Source: Actinoallomurus spadix
Lineage (GTDB): Bacteria > Actinomycetota > Actinomycetes > Streptosporangiales > Streptosporangiaceae
Length of the DNA: 64,000 bases
Direction: 5' to 3'
Assembly: GCF_024055725.1 (NCBI RefSeq)
Contig: NZ_JAMXMX010000002.1
Location: 248,001 to 312,000, forward strand
Under the pieces are notes generated by a model, which did no database searches, was not told the DNA's origin, and worked only from the letters and a program-made list of their open reading frames with translations. Every line of letters starts with the position of its first letter. Within the stretch, counting starts at the first letter, position 1. The translations under genes and the position numbers were made by a program. This document shows positions 50,126-58,888 of this stretch, one piece after another.

Positions 50126-50470
50126 TCAGACCTCACGCTCGGATTCGGCCAGCTGCCGGACCTGGCCGACCGCCTCCCAGGCGGCGTGCTCGGCTCCCGT
50201 GTAGGAGGTGCCGGTGTTCAGGAAACGGCGGGTCAGCTCGTCGGCGTCAAGCGCGTGGCCCTCGAAGTGCGCGGAATGTGCCTCATGCAGCCGCGCGAGC
50301 GTATCCATGCACGCGAAACCCTGGTGGCCCGCCGTGACGGCCAGGCACCCCGCCGCGGTTTCGGAGATCGTCCTGCGCAGGCCGCGGGCGAGCTCATAGG
50401 CCCCATCCGCGGCCGCGGACAGCTTTTGGTGGTGCACCTGCCAATTCAGGGCGTTGTCACTCGTCGTCAT
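50126..50470 (-). CDS. EspC/WXG100-like small helical protein
   Basis: A 114-residue protein. WQVHHQKLSAAADGAYELARGLRR and CMDTLARLHEAHSAHFEGHALDADELTRRFLNTGTSYTGAEHAAWEAVG fit the two-helix EspC-like layout in register. Such proteins are small partners or substrates of type VII secretion. ATG 50470 has AGGGGAACG just upstream. It is directly followed by the WXG-transglycosylase gene, so the two are co-transcribed. Confidence 0.7.
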   Translation of the reverse strand: MTTSDNALNWQVHHQKLSAAADGAYELARGLRRTISETAAGCLAVTAGHQGFACMDTLARLHEAHSAHFEGHALDADELTRRFLNTGTSYTGAEHAAWEAVGQVRQLAESEREV

Positions 50471-50586
50471 GCGTTCCCCTCGTAATGGCCGACGTGGCAT
50501 GACGGATGTCGCACCGGAAAAAAGCGACTTCACATTACCGGGCAGATCATGACTTCGGCCAGAGAGACACGGCCTGTTCCGTACGG

Positions 50587-51297
50587 TCAGGCGCGGCGGG
50601 GCCCCATGATGTGCGGCGCGCGCATCCGGAGGGCCGGCAGGCGCTTCCGGACGAGGAGCCCGCTCGCGGTCAGCACCCAGAGCGCGGCGAGGATGCCCGG
50701 GGCGTACGTCTCCAGCCATCCGCCGGGCACCAGGACGCCTCCGGTGATCCCCAGGGTGAAGGCGGCGAGTAGCCGGACCGCCGCGACGGTCCCGGCGAAC
50801 AGCGCCATCCATCTCGGGAGGACGCGGGTGCGGGCGATGGCCACGGCGATGGCCGCGAAGGTCAGGGCGATGGCGACGCCCGTGACCGTCCCCACGACCG
50901 TCATCGCGGCGTACGGGGCCGGCGCGAACAGGAGCAGCGCGCGGTACTCGGTCATGGCGTACGTCACGCCGGCGAACACCGAGACGGCCATGAACGCGAG
51001 GGTGGAGACGAGGATGAACCCGGCGAGGACGACGGTGGGCGCGTCGCCGGCCTCGTCCGCGCGCCGGAACGCCGTGGACAGCGTCGCGCCGAACCACAGG
51101 AACAGGGCGACTCCGATCGCGAGGAGCACGGTGCCCCACATGATCTGCGTCCGGTGGGTCGCGAGGTACATGGTGACCGTGCCGACGGGGCTGGTGAGCT
51201 GGGGCATGGGGCCCATCACGATCCGGCCGGCGGCCGCGAAGACGACCGCGCCGATGCCGGCCAGCCCGCCCCATCGCATCTCGTGGCGTTCGCCCAT
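50587..51297 (-). CDS. Multi-span membrane protein of unknown function
   Basis: A 236-residue protein with about seven hydrophobic segments: GLAGIGAVVFAAAGRIV, MWGTVLLAIGVALFLWFGA, VVLAGFILVSTLAFMAVSVFA, YAAMTVVGTVTGVAIALTFAA, ALFAGTVAAVRLLAAFTLGI and PGILAALWVLTASGLLV. There are no catalytic motifs. ATG 51297 is preferred over ATG 51306 because of the GAGGAGA 8 nt upstream. It is not clearly part of the type VII-like group. Confidence 0.6.
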   Translation of the reverse strand: MGERHEMRWGGLAGIGAVVFAAAGRIVMGPMPQLTSPVGTVTMYLATHRTQIMWGTVLLAIGVALFLWFGATLSTAFRRADEAGDAPTVVLAGFILVSTLAFMAVSVFAGVTYAMTEYRALLLFAPAPYAAMTVVGTVTGVAIALTFAAIAVAIARTRVLPRWMALFAGTVAAVRLLAAFTLGITGGVLVPGGWLETYAPGILAALWVLTASGLLVRKRLPALRMRAPHIMGPRRA

Positions 51298-51396
51298 GGA
51301 AATCATCTCCTCGGTGAAGTCGACCGGTACTCCAACGGTCGTTCGCCCGAAAAGCCGTTTCTATGGCGATATGTCGTTATTAGCGCAAAGACGGCA

Positions 51397-52347
51397 TCAA
51401 GGGGATCCAGGGCCTGCCCCGGCGTCCCCGTCCGGGGCGACGGCCGCCCAGGGGAGGGTGACCTCCCCCAGCCGCCAGCGGGCCCGGCCGCCGTACGGCG
51501 GCGCGGTGAGCACCGGGTGGTCCCGCGCCAGGAGCTCCACCGCCGCGACCCAGCGCTGGCGTGGCCCGAACACCGACCGCGGCGCGGCGGCCGCCCACGC
51601 GCGGTCGAAGGCGGCCAGCAGCCCGTGCACCCGCTCGCCGGGAACGTTGCGGTGGATCAGCGTCTTGGGCAGGCGCTCCGCCAGATCCGAAGGCCGCTCC
51701 AGCGTCGGTAGGTGGGCCGCCAGCGTGATCGTGCGCGGATCGGCCCCGCCCGGCCGCACCGCACGGCGTCCCCGGCCGCCCGCGTCCCGGCTGCCCGTGG
51801 TCCGAGTGCCCGCGTCCCGGGCACCCGCGTCCCGGGCACCCGCGTCCCGGGCACCCGTATCCCGGGTGCCGAGTGTCACCCACGTGGCACGGCGGCCGGT
51901 CTCCGCGCAGGTGCCCTCGACGAGAACGCCGCCGGGGGCCAGGCCCGCGCACAGCCGCTCCCACGCCGCCCACGCCTCGCCCTCCCCGTACTGGCGCAGC
52001 ACGTTGAACGCCCGGACCAGCGTGGGAGGGCGGTCGACGGGCAGTTCGAAACCGCCGAGGCGGAAGGACAGGCCCTCGCGCTCGCGCGGTTTCGCGGCGG
52101 CGACCCGCGCCGGATCGATCTCGACGCCGACCACCTCGACGCGGGGGTGCACCGCGCGCAGCCGCGCGAACAGCTCGGCCGTCGTGACCGGTGAGGCCCC
52201 GAAACCCAGGTCGACGACGAGGGGCCGGTCGGCCCGCCGGAGCAGCGGGCCGTGCACCGCGACGATCCAGCGGTCGGCGCGGCGCAGCCGGTTCGGCGCG
52301 GTCGTGCCGCGGGTGATGACGCCTTCGGGCCGCAGGGGACGGGACAC
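51397..52347 (-). CDS. SAM-dependent methyltransferase-like protein with in-frame repeats
   Basis: A 316-residue protein. PLVVDLGFGASPVTTAELFARLR is motif I, VEVVGVEIDPARV motif II, and an acidic APGGVLVEGTCAETG follows, all in class I methyltransferase order. Residues about 160-190 are tandem repeats (ARDAGARDAGARDAG type) that interrupt the fold. The C-terminal part has RNVPGERVHGLL. GTG 52347 is the likely start. The substrate is unknown. Confidence 0.65.
   Translation of the reverse strand: MSRPLRPEGVITRGTTAPNRLRRADRWIVAVHGPLLRRADRPLVVDLGFGASPVTTAELFARLRAVHPRVEVVGVEIDPARVAAAKPREREGLSFRLGGFELPVDRPPTLVRAFNVLRQYGEGEAWAAWERLCAGLAPGGVLVEGTCAETGRRATWVTLGTRDTGARDAGARDAGARDAGTRTTGSRDAGGRGRRAVRPGGADPRTITLAAHLPTLERPSDLAERLPKTLIHRNVPGERVHGLLAAFDRAWAAAAPRSVFGPRQRWVAAVELLARDHPVLTAPPYGGRARWRLGEVTLPWAAVAPDGDAGAGPGSP
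51781..51870 (-). repeat. 15-bp tandem repeats in the methyltransferase gene
   Basis: Six 15-bp units run through 51781-51870; the three central ones (51811-51855) are identical (CGCGTCCCGGGCACC on the plus strand) and encode ARDAG on the minus strand. Being in frame, their number can vary without breaking the gene. Confidence 0.75.
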
Positions 52348-52430
52348 GCACCCAGTGTGCGGCCATCGAGGGACCGCCGGGGACGGGGCCGGCACCGAGC
52401 AGCCGGCCACGCGCCGACCCGCCCGCGACG

Positions 52431-53195
52431 TCAGACCCGGTGGACCTTGTGGGCGGCGGCCTGGGCGCGCGGCTTGACGTCGATCCGGTCGATGTTCACG
52501 TGCGACGGCCGGGTGACGGCCCAGGCGATGCAGTCGGCGACGTCCTCGGCGACCAGCGGCTCGGCCACGCCGTCGTAGGTCTTGGCGGCCTTCTCCTCGT
52601 CGCCCTTGAACCGGACGAGGGAGAACTCCTCCGTCTTGACCATGCCCGGCGCGACCTCGGTGACGCGGACCGGCCGGTCGTACAGCTCGAGGCGGAGCGT
52701 GTCGTTGACCGCGGCGGCGCCGTGCTTGGCCGCGGTGTACCCGGCGCCGCCCTCGTACACGGCGTGCCCGGCCAGGGAGGTGACGTTGACGATGTGGCCG
52801 TCGCCGCTCTCGATGAGCTTGGGCAGCAGCGCCTTGGTGACGCGCATCAGCCCGAGGACGTTCGTCTCGAACATCCACTGCCAGTCGGCCGGGTCCGTGG
52901 TCGCGACCGGGTCCAGGCCGGCCGCGCCGCCCGCGTTGTTGACGAGGACGTGGCACTGCCGCAGGGACGCGGCGAGCGCGTCGACCGACTCCTGGGACGT
53001 GACGTCGAGGGCGACCACCGCGACGGCGTTCCGCCGCCCGGCGGGGTCGGCGCTCTCGATCTCCGCCTTCAGCTTCTCCAGGCGGTCGACGCGGCGCGCG
53101 GCGAGCACCACGTCGAACCCCTCCGCCGCGAGCCGCCGCGCGGTCGCGGCGCCGATTCCACTGCTTGCACCCGTGATCACTGCTGTCTTCCGCAC
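52431..53195 (-). CDS. Short-chain dehydrogenase/reductase (classical)
   Basis: A 254-residue SDR. AVITGASSGIGAA is the NAD(P) motif, VLVNNAGGAAGLD the structural NAG, IVNVTSLAGHAVYEG carries the Ser, and YTAAKHG the Tyr/Lys. GTG 53195 is the start; no other in-frame start is close. It is divergent from mshA (103 bp). The preferred substrate is not predictable. Confidence 0.9.
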   Translation of the reverse strand: MRKTAVITGASSGIGAATARRLAAEGFDVVLAARRVDRLEKLKAEIESADPAGRRNAVAVVALDVTSQESVDALAASLRQCHVLVNNAGGAAGLDPVATTDPADWQWMFETNVLGLMRVTKALLPKLIESGDGHIVNVTSLAGHAVYEGGAGYTAAKHGAAAVNDTLRLELYDRPVRVTEVAPGMVKTEEFSLVRFKGDEEKAAKTYDGVAEPLVAEDVADCIAWAVTRPSHVNIDRIDVKPRAQAAAHKVHRV

Positions 53196-53298
53196 GATCG
53201 CAATCCTCTCAGGCGCATGTCCTGCGCCTTCAAGGGGAGACCAGGCCGGGGGAATGCGGTGGTGTGGCCGGTAAGTTGCTCTATCGGAGGTGGTGTCC

Positions 53299-54555
53299 GT
53301 GTCGGGTCTCGCCCGGGTAGCGACGATCAGTGTTCACACATCGCCATTGGAGCAACCGGGGACCGGCGACGCCGGCGGGATGAACGTCTACATCGTCGAG
53401 GTCGCCAAGCGCATGGCCGAGCGCGGCGTCGAGGTCGACGTGTTCACCCGCGCGACCTCGCGGACGCTCCCGCCCGTCACCGAGCTCGCGCCGGGCGTGT
53501 CGGTCCGGCACGTCGCCGCCGGGCCGCTGGAGGAGCTCGACAAGTCCGAACTGCCCGGCCACCTGTGCGCGTTCACCTCCGACCTGCTGCGTACGGAGGC
53601 CGCGCACGAGCCCGGCCACTACGACCTGATCCACTCGCACTACTGGCTCTCCGGCCAGGCGGGCTGGGCCGCGCGGCAGCGCTGGGGCGTCCCGCTCGTC
53701 CACTCGATGCACACCCTGGCCAAGGTCAAGAACCTCGCCCTGGCCACCGACGACGCGCCCGAGCCGCTCGGCCGGGTCCTCGGCGAGCAGCAGGTCGTCG
53801 ACTCGGCCGACCGGCTCGTCGCCAACACCGCCGAAGAGGCCCGGCAGCTGATCTCGCTGTACGACGCGGACCCCGTCCAGGTCGCCACCGTGCCACCCGG
53901 CGCGGACCTGTCCCGGTTCACCCCGCGCGGCGGCGCGCGGCGCCGGCTCGGCCTCCCGGAGGACGCGGCCGTCCTGCTGTTCGTCGGCCGGATCCAGCCG
54001 CTCAAGGCTCCCGACGTCCTCGTCCGCGCCGCCGCCCGCATGATCGAGGACGACCCGGCGCTCCGCGGCCGGCTGATCGTTGCGATCGTCGGCGGGCCGA
54101 GCGGGTCCGGCCGCGCCCGGCCGGAGGAGCTGCGGCACCTCGCGCACCGGCTCGGCGTCGCGGACGTCGTCCGCTTCGAGCCGCCCTGCCCGCAGGACGA
54201 GCTGGCCGACTGGTACCGCGCCGCCGACGTCACCGTCGTCCCCTCGCACAGTGAGTCGTTCGGCCTGGTCGCCGTCGAGTCGCAGGCGTGCGGCACCCCG
54301 GTGGTCGCCGCGGCGGTGGGCGGACTGCGCATCGCCGTACGGGACGGCCGGTCCGGAGTGTTGATCGACGGGCACGATCCCTCCGACTACGCTCGCGTCC
54401 TGCGCGGCCTGCTCGGCACGCCGGGGCGGCTGCGCGCGATGTCGGACGCCGCCGTACGCCACGCCAGGGCGTTCGGCTGGGACGAGACGGCCGACCGCCT
54501 CCTGGAGGTGTACGCCGAGGCCGTCGAGGCCCGCACCATGGCCGTCTCGGCCTGA
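53299..54555 (+). CDS. mshA: D-inositol-3-phosphate glycosyltransferase (MshA)
   Basis: A 418-residue GT4 enzyme for the first step of mycothiol synthesis, linking GlcNAc from UDP-GlcNAc to inositol phosphate. [65 protein letters not shown] and [21 protein letters not shown] are family landmarks in the right order. GTG 53299 is preferred over 53290 because the GGAGG at 53286-53290 is properly spaced. A YbjN-type gene follows 22 bp downstream. Confidence 0.95.
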   Translation: MSGLARVATISVHTSPLEQPGTGDAGGMNVYIVEVAKRMAERGVEVDVFTRATSRTLPPVTELAPGVSVRHVAAGPLEELDKSELPGHLCAFTSDLLRTEAAHEPGHYDLIHSHYWLSGQAGWAARQRWGVPLVHSMHTLAKVKNLALATDDAPEPLGRVLGEQQVVDSADRLVANTAEEARQLISLYDADPVQVATVPPGADLSRFTPRGGARRRLGLPEDAAVLLFVGRIQPLKAPDVLVRAAARMIEDDPALRGRLIVAIVGGPSGSGRARPEELRHLAHRLGVADVVRFEPPCPQDELADWYRAADVTVVPSHSESFGLVAVESQACGTPVVAAAVGGLRIAVRDGRSGVLIDGHDPSDYARVLRGLLGTPGRLRAMSDAAVRHARAFGWDETADRLLEVYAEAVEARTMAVSA

Positions 54556-54577
54556 CCAACGAGAGGGCGGAGGGCAC

Positions 54578-55114
54578 ATGAGCGCCGATGAGACGCTGAA
54601 GGAGATCCTCGACGAGCAGGGGCTGGAGTACGACCGGCCGCGGCCCGGCGCTTACCTCGTCAAGCTGCCCGGACGCCACAAGCTGGCCACGATGACCTGG
54701 CTGATCGCCGGCGACCACAGCCTGCATGTCGAGGCGTTCTTCTGCCGGCAGCCGGACGAGAACCACGAGGAGTTCTACCGCTGGCTGCTGCGCAAGAACG
54801 GCGGCATGTACGGCGTCGCCTTCACCCTCGACCCGATCGGGGACGTGTACCTCGTCGGGCGGCTGCCGCTCTCGGCGGTGACGCCGGAGGAGATCGACCG
54901 CATTCTCGGCTGTGTGCTCACGTACTCTGACGACAATTTCGACCGCGCGTTGGAACTCGGGTTCGCCGCGTCGATCAGGCGCGAATGGGAGTGGCGCGTG
55001 AGCCGCGGGGAGAGCGTCGCGAACCTCCGGCCGTTCGCCCGGATCCTGCCCGACGCCGCCGAGGGCGGCGCGGCGGGTCAGACCGCCTCCGGCTCCTCCC
55101 TCGGCCCGTCCTGA
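54578..55114 (+). CDS. YbjN-domain protein
   Basis: A 178-residue protein. The YbjN-type domain spans about residues 5-140 (DEQGLEYDRPRPGAYLVKLPGRHKLATMTWL; EEFYRWLLRKNGGMYGVAFTLDPIGDVYLVGRLPL). This family resembles chaperones of type III secretion, but in actinomycetes it is a cytosolic protein of unknown role. It is coupled to mshA as in many actinomycetes. The start is ATG 54578 with AGAGGGCGGAGGG upstream. Confidence 0.88.
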   Translation: MSADETLKEILDEQGLEYDRPRPGAYLVKLPGRHKLATMTWLIAGDHSLHVEAFFCRQPDENHEEFYRWLLRKNGGMYGVAFTLDPIGDVYLVGRLPLSAVTPEEIDRILGCVLTYSDDNFDRALELGFAASIRREWEWRVSRGESVANLRPFARILPDAAEGGAAGQTASGSSLGPS

Positions 55115-55238
55115 CCGGCGGACCCGGCACTCCGCCCGAAACCGGGTTTAGCGGCGATATTCATATTGCGCATCATTGGTGGCTTTAAGTAGCTAAACTA
55201 CCTCTGGTCGCAGCAGTCCAGCCCGGAGGGGGCGCGGA

Positions 55239-56051
55239 GTGACGGATCGGGACGAGGCCCCTAAGAGTGTCGATCTGAGCACGCCCAACGCGGCTCGGAT
55301 GTACGACTACTTCCTCGGCGGCAAGGACAACCTGGCGCCCGACCGCGCCGCCGCCGAGATGGTCCTCGGCATCGCCCCCCAGATCCGCCTCGCCGCCCGC
55401 CAGAACCGCGCCTTCCTCGGCCGGGCCGTGCGGTACCTCGCCGAGGCGGGCATCCGGCAGTTCCTCGACATCGGCACCGGCCTGCCCACCCAGAACAACG
55501 TCCACGAGGTCGCGCACACGATCGCCCCCGACGCCTCCGTCGTCTACGTCGACAACGACCCGGTCGTGCTCGCCCACGGCCGCGCGATCCTCGCCGGCTC
55601 CCAGAACGTCCACATCGTCCAGGCCGATCTGCGCCGCCCCGAGGAGATCCTCGATGACCCCGAGGTCCGCGAGCGCCTCGACTTCGACCGGCCCGTCGCG
55701 ATCCTGCTCGTGGCGATCGTGCACTTCCTCCAGGACGCCGACGACCCCGAGAAGGTCGTGGCGCGGTTCCGGGACGCCCTTCCGTCCGGCGGGTACCTCG
55801 TGCTGAGCCACGTCTGCGGGGACGCGCTCCCGGAGGCCGTCGAGCCCGTCACCGAGATCTACCGGCGCTCCTCCACCCCGATCATCACCCGCTCCACCGA
55901 GCGGATCCGCGGCCTCTTCGGCGACCTGGAACTGGTCGAACCCGGGCTGGTCAACGTCTCGGCGTGGCGCCCCGACAACGTCGAGTCCAAGCTGATCACC
56001 GAGCGTTACCCGCAGAGCTACTTCCTCGCAGGGGTCGCCCGCAAACCCTGA
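55239..56051 (+). CDS. SAM-dependent methyltransferase (DUF574/PF04672 type)
   Basis: A 270-residue protein. The start VDLSTPNAARMYDYFLGGKDN is the signature of this actinobacterial methyltransferase family. QFLDIGTGLPTQNNVHEVA is motif I and VVYVDNDPVVLAHGRA motif II, followed by ILLVAIVHFLQDADDPEKVV. The family is abundant in actinomycetes and mostly uncharacterised. GTG 55239 has GGAGGGGGCG upstream. Confidence 0.9.
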   Translation: MTDRDEAPKSVDLSTPNAARMYDYFLGGKDNLAPDRAAAEMVLGIAPQIRLAARQNRAFLGRAVRYLAEAGIRQFLDIGTGLPTQNNVHEVAHTIAPDASVVYVDNDPVVLAHGRAILAGSQNVHIVQADLRRPEEILDDPEVRERLDFDRPVAILLVAIVHFLQDADDPEKVVARFRDALPSGGYLVLSHVCGDALPEAVEPVTEIYRRSSTPIITRSTERIRGLFGDLELVEPGLVNVSAWRPDNVESKLITERYPQSYFLAGVARKP

Positions 56052-56067
56052 GGTCCAGGGGAGGCAC

Positions 56068-56073
56068 TAGGCT
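56068..56073 (+). promoter_or_regulatory. -10 hexamer (TAGGCT) for gpmA
   Basis: TAGGCT ends 8 nt before ATG 56082, and no Shine-Dalgarno precedes the start, which suggests a leaderless mRNA. Confidence 0.45.
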
Positions 56074-56081
56074 CATCTGCC

Positions 56082-56828
56082 ATGGCGACATTGGTACTTC
56101 TCCGGCATGGCGAGAGCGTCTGGAACGCCGAGGGCCTGTTCACGGGCTGGGTGGACGTCGATCTTTCCGAGAAGGGGGAAGAGGAGGCGGTCACCGGCGG
56201 TGAGCTGCTCCTCGACGCCGACCTCAAGCTCGACGTCGTGCACACCTCGGTGCTCAAGCGGGCGATCCGCACGGCCAACATCGCGCTCGACGCGGCCGAG
56301 CAGCTCTGGATCCCCGTACGCCGGTCCTGGCGGCTCAACGAGCGGCACTACGGCGCCCTCCAGGGCAAGAACAAGGCGCAGACGCGCGAGGAGTACGGCG
56401 ACGAGCAGTTCATGACCTGGCGCCGGTCGTACGACACGCCGCCGCCGCCGATCGCCGACGACGACCCGCTCTCCCAGATCAACGACCCGCGGTACGCCCT
56501 GCTGCCCTCGGAGCTCATCCCGCGCACCGAGTGCCTCGCCGACGTCGTCGACCGCCTTCTGCCGTACTGGTACGACGCGATCGTCCCCGACCTCGCGGCC
56601 GGCCGCACGGTCCTGATCGCCGCGCACGGCAACTCCCTGCGCGCGCTGGTCAAGCACCTCGACGGCATCTCCGACGAGGACATCGCGGGCCTCAACATCC
56701 CCACCGGCATCCCGCTCCGCTACGAGCTGGACGAGGACTTCGAGCCGCTGAAGAAGGGCGGCGAGTACCTCGACCCCGAGGCCGCCGAGAAGTCCATCGC
56801 GGCCGTCGCGAACCAGGGTAAGAAGTAG
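56082..56828 (+). CDS. gpmA: Phosphoglycerate mutase (2,3-bisphosphoglycerate-dependent)
   Basis: A 248-residue glycolytic enzyme interconverting 3- and 2-phosphoglycerate. [20 protein letters not shown] carries the catalytic His within [18 protein letters not shown] the substrate segment, and [16 protein letters not shown] the second His. The length is normal. The start is ATG 56082. It is followed by a terminator at 56849. Confidence 0.97.
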   Translation: MATLVLLRHGESVWNAEGLFTGWVDVDLSEKGEEEAVTGGELLLDADLKLDVVHTSVLKRAIRTANIALDAAEQLWIPVRRSWRLNERHYGALQGKNKAQTREEYGDEQFMTWRRSYDTPPPPIADDDPLSQINDPRYALLPSELIPRTECLADVVDRLLPYWYDAIVPDLAAGRTVLIAAHGNSLRALVKHLDGISDEDIAGLNIPTGIPLRYELDEDFEPLKKGGEYLDPEAAEKSIAAVANQGKK

Positions 56829-56848
56829 TCGTTCCCCGTCAGACAGAA

Positions 56849-56876
56849 GATCCCGGCAGCGGTCGCTGCCGGGATC
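56849..56876. terminator. 13-bp perfect hairpin between gpmA and phoU
   Basis: GATCCCGGCAGCG (56849-56861) and CGCTGCCGGGATC (56864-56876) are exact complements with a GT gap. It lies between convergent genes, so it serves both. Confidence 0.8.
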
Positions 56877-56896
56877 CGTTCGTCGTGGGCGGGGGA

Positions 56897-57553
56897 TTAC
56901 TCGGCGATGTCCGCGGCGTGCTCGCCGGTGACCAGGTAGACGACGTTCTCCGCGACGTGCACGGCGTGGTCGGCGAACCGCTCGAAGTAGCGGCCGGCCA
57001 GGGAGATGTCCACGGCCGGCTCGACGCCGTGCCGCCACTTCGGCGACAGCAGCGCGTCGAACAGCTTCCGGTGCAGCCGGTCCATCTGGTCGTCGTCGCC
57101 GTCGAGCTCAAGGCCCATCTCGACGTCGTGCGAGGCGATGACGCTGCCCGCCTTGGCGATCATGCGCTCGGCGATCTGGCCCATCTCCAGGACCGTCGCC
57201 TGCAGCTCCGGCGGGATCGCCGACTCGGGGTGCCGCCGACGGGCGGTCTTGGCAAGGTGGACGGCGAGGTCGCCCATGCGCTCGATGTCGCCGCTCATCC
57301 GGAGCGCGGCGATCAGCATCCGCAGGTCGCGGGCGACCGGCTGCTGCCGCGCCATCAGGTCGAAGACCGTCTCCTCGATCTCCGTGTTGATCTTGTTGAC
57401 CTGCTCGTCGCAGCTGATGACCTCTTCGGCGAGGCGCAGGTCGGCGTCCAGCAGAGCCGTGGAGGCGCGGGTCATGGCCGACCGCACCAGTCGCGTCATC
57501 TCCACGAGCTTGTCGGAGAGCCCGTCGAGCTCCTCGTGGTAGGCGTCTCGCAT
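56897..57553 (-). CDS. phoU: Phosphate-transport regulator PhoU
   Basis: A 218-residue protein built of two PhoU repeats: MRDAYHEELDGLSDKLVEMTRLV and RSAMTRASTALLDADLRLAEEVISCDEQVN in the first half, ARDLRMLIAALRMSGDIERMGDLAVHLAK in the second. It controls phosphate uptake through the Pho two-component system. AAGGATC precedes ATG 57553. It is divergent from phoR, and the PHO box at 57627-57644 lies in the 153-bp shared region. Confidence 0.95.
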   Translation of the reverse strand: MRDAYHEELDGLSDKLVEMTRLVRSAMTRASTALLDADLRLAEEVISCDEQVNKINTEIEETVFDLMARQQPVARDLRMLIAALRMSGDIERMGDLAVHLAKTARRRHPESAIPPELQATVLEMGQIAERMIAKAGSVIASHDVEMGLELDGDDDQMDRLHRKLFDALLSPKWRHGVEPAVDISLAGRYFERFADHAVHVAENVVYLVTGEHAADIAE

Positions 57554-57626
57554 AAAGATCCTTAAAAGAGGCGTGGATATCCAGTCGGCAGCATCGTCGG
57601 ACGGCATGAACGGTCGCGGAGTTGCA

Positions 57627-57644
57627 GGTTAACTTTTGACGAAC
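57627..57644 (-). promoter_or_regulatory. PHO box between phoU and phoR (GTTCGTC-AAAA-GTTAACC)
   Basis: On the minus strand GTTCGTCAAAAGTTAACC has two 7-bp direct repeat units spaced by four bases, as in Streptomyces PHO boxes (GTTCACC-type units). It starts 74 bp upstream of phoU and 63 bp before the phoR start. It is the likely site of the PhoP (RegX3) response regulator encoded here. Confidence 0.7.
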
Positions 57645-57693
57645 GTCCTTGCGGCCGCCCGGGTCCGCGCGTGGACCTAGGCGGACTCCCGCC

Positions 57694-57699
57694 TACGAT
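57694..57699 (+). promoter_or_regulatory. -10 hexamer (TACGAT) for phoR/senX3
   Basis: TACGAT is followed by exactly 7 nt and the GTG at 57707. No Shine-Dalgarno is seen, suggesting leaderless transcription. Confidence 0.45.
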
Positions 57700-57706
57700 C
57701 CAAGAT

Positions 57707-58888
57707 GTGAATGTGGAGGTTGTCGCCGGCCTGGCGAGTGGCGTCGGGCTCCTCACCGGTCTGGTGGCAGGGCTTGCCGTACGCGCCAGCGAGCGCGCCC
57801 AGCGCCCCGCCGATACCCCGTCGCCGGTGTCGGGGCTGCCCAGCGGCGTGGCGTCCGTGCTGAGCGTCCTCCCGTCCTCGGCGGTCGTCATCGACGGTGA
57901 GGACCGCGTGCTGCGCGCCAGCTCGGCCGCCCGGGCCTTCGGCCTGGTCAGCGGTGACCGGCTGCTCGTCGACGAGCTCATCGCGATGGCGCGGCTCGTG
58001 CGCCGCGACGGGGAGATCCGCGAAGAGGAGATCGAGGTCGTCCACGGCCGCCGGGAGGGCCGCTGGTTCTCGGTCCGGGTCGCGCCCATGGGCTCGCACG
58101 GTCTCGTGCTCGTCCTTGCCGAGGACCTGACCGAGTTCCGCCGCGTCGAGGCCGTCCGCCGCGACTTCGTGGCGAACGTCAGCCACGAGCTCAAGACCCC
58201 CGTCGGCGCGCTGTCCCTGCTGTCGGAGACGGTCGAGGAGGCCGCCGACGACCCCGAGGCCGTACGCCGCTTCGCCGGGCGCATGCAGCACGAGTCCGCG
58301 CGCCTGACGAACGTCATCCAGGACCTGATCACGCTGACCCGGCTCCAGGGCGGTGAGGTCGTCGAGCGGCCCCGGACGGTGGCCCTCGACGACGTCATCC
58401 ACGAGGCCGTCGACCGGTGCCGCCTCAAGGCGGAGCCGAAGGAGATCACCCTGGCCATCGGCGGCCGCGACGACCTGCGGGTGTACGGCGACGAGGAGTT
58501 GCTGATCACCGCCGTCCGCAACCTCATCGACAACGCCATCGCCTACAGTCCCGAACGCACGCGGGTCGTCGTCTGCACCCGGCTGGCCGACGAGAAGCAC
58601 GTCGAGGTCAGCGTGACCGACCAGGGCATCGGGATCCCCGAGGCCGACCTCGAGCGCATCTTCGAGCGGTTCTACCGCGTCGATCCCGCGCGGTCCCGGC
58701 AGACCGGCGGCACCGGTCTGGGGCTCGCGATCGTCAAGCACGTCACGACCCGGCACCGGGGCGATGTGAACGTCTGGAGCAAGGAGGGATCCGGCTCGAC
58801 CTTCACCATCCGCCTTCCGCTGCTTTCCACCTCCGCATCCGCGAAGGAAACACCTGAGCAAGACACCGTACGGGAGGCCCCCCAGTGA
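57707..58888 (+). CDS. phoR: Sensor histidine kinase (PhoR/SenX3)
   Basis: A 393-residue kinase. A membrane span (residues 6-26, VAGLASGVGLLTGLVAGLAV) is followed by a PAS-like region (PSSAVVIDGEDRVLRASSAARAFGL) and the HisKA domain with FVANVSHELKTPVGALSLLSE, containing the phosphorylated His. The ATPase follows, with NLIDNAIAYSP and GTGLGLAIVKHV. It is the actinobacterial phosphate-responsive kinase. GTG 57707 is favoured over 57671 by the leaderless hexamer. It overlaps phoP by 4 bp. Confidence 0.93.
   Translation: MNVEVVAGLASGVGLLTGLVAGLAVRASERAQRPADTPSPVSGLPSGVASVLSVLPSSAVVIDGEDRVLRASSAARAFGLVSGDRLLVDELIAMARLVRRDGEIREEEIEVVHGRREGRWFSVRVAPMGSHGLVLVLAEDLTEFRRVEAVRRDFVANVSHELKTPVGALSLLSETVEEAADDPEAVRRFAGRMQHESARLTNVIQDLITLTRLQGGEVVERPRTVALDDVIHEAVDRCRLKAEPKEITLAIGGRDDLRVYGDEELLITAVRNLIDNAIAYSPERTRVVVCTRLADEKHVEVSVTDQGIGIPEADLERIFERFYRVDPARSRQTGGTGLGLAIVKHVTTRHRGDVNVWSKEGSGSTFTIRLPLLSTSASAKETPEQDTVREAPQ

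Noticed and set aside
51781-51870. CRISPR-like repeat array
   Set aside because: The units are 15 bp, contiguous and in frame with no spacers, so they are coding repeats.
50549-52477. 642-codon plus-strand frame
   Set aside because: It is antisense to the membrane protein and the methyltransferase and has no domain signal.
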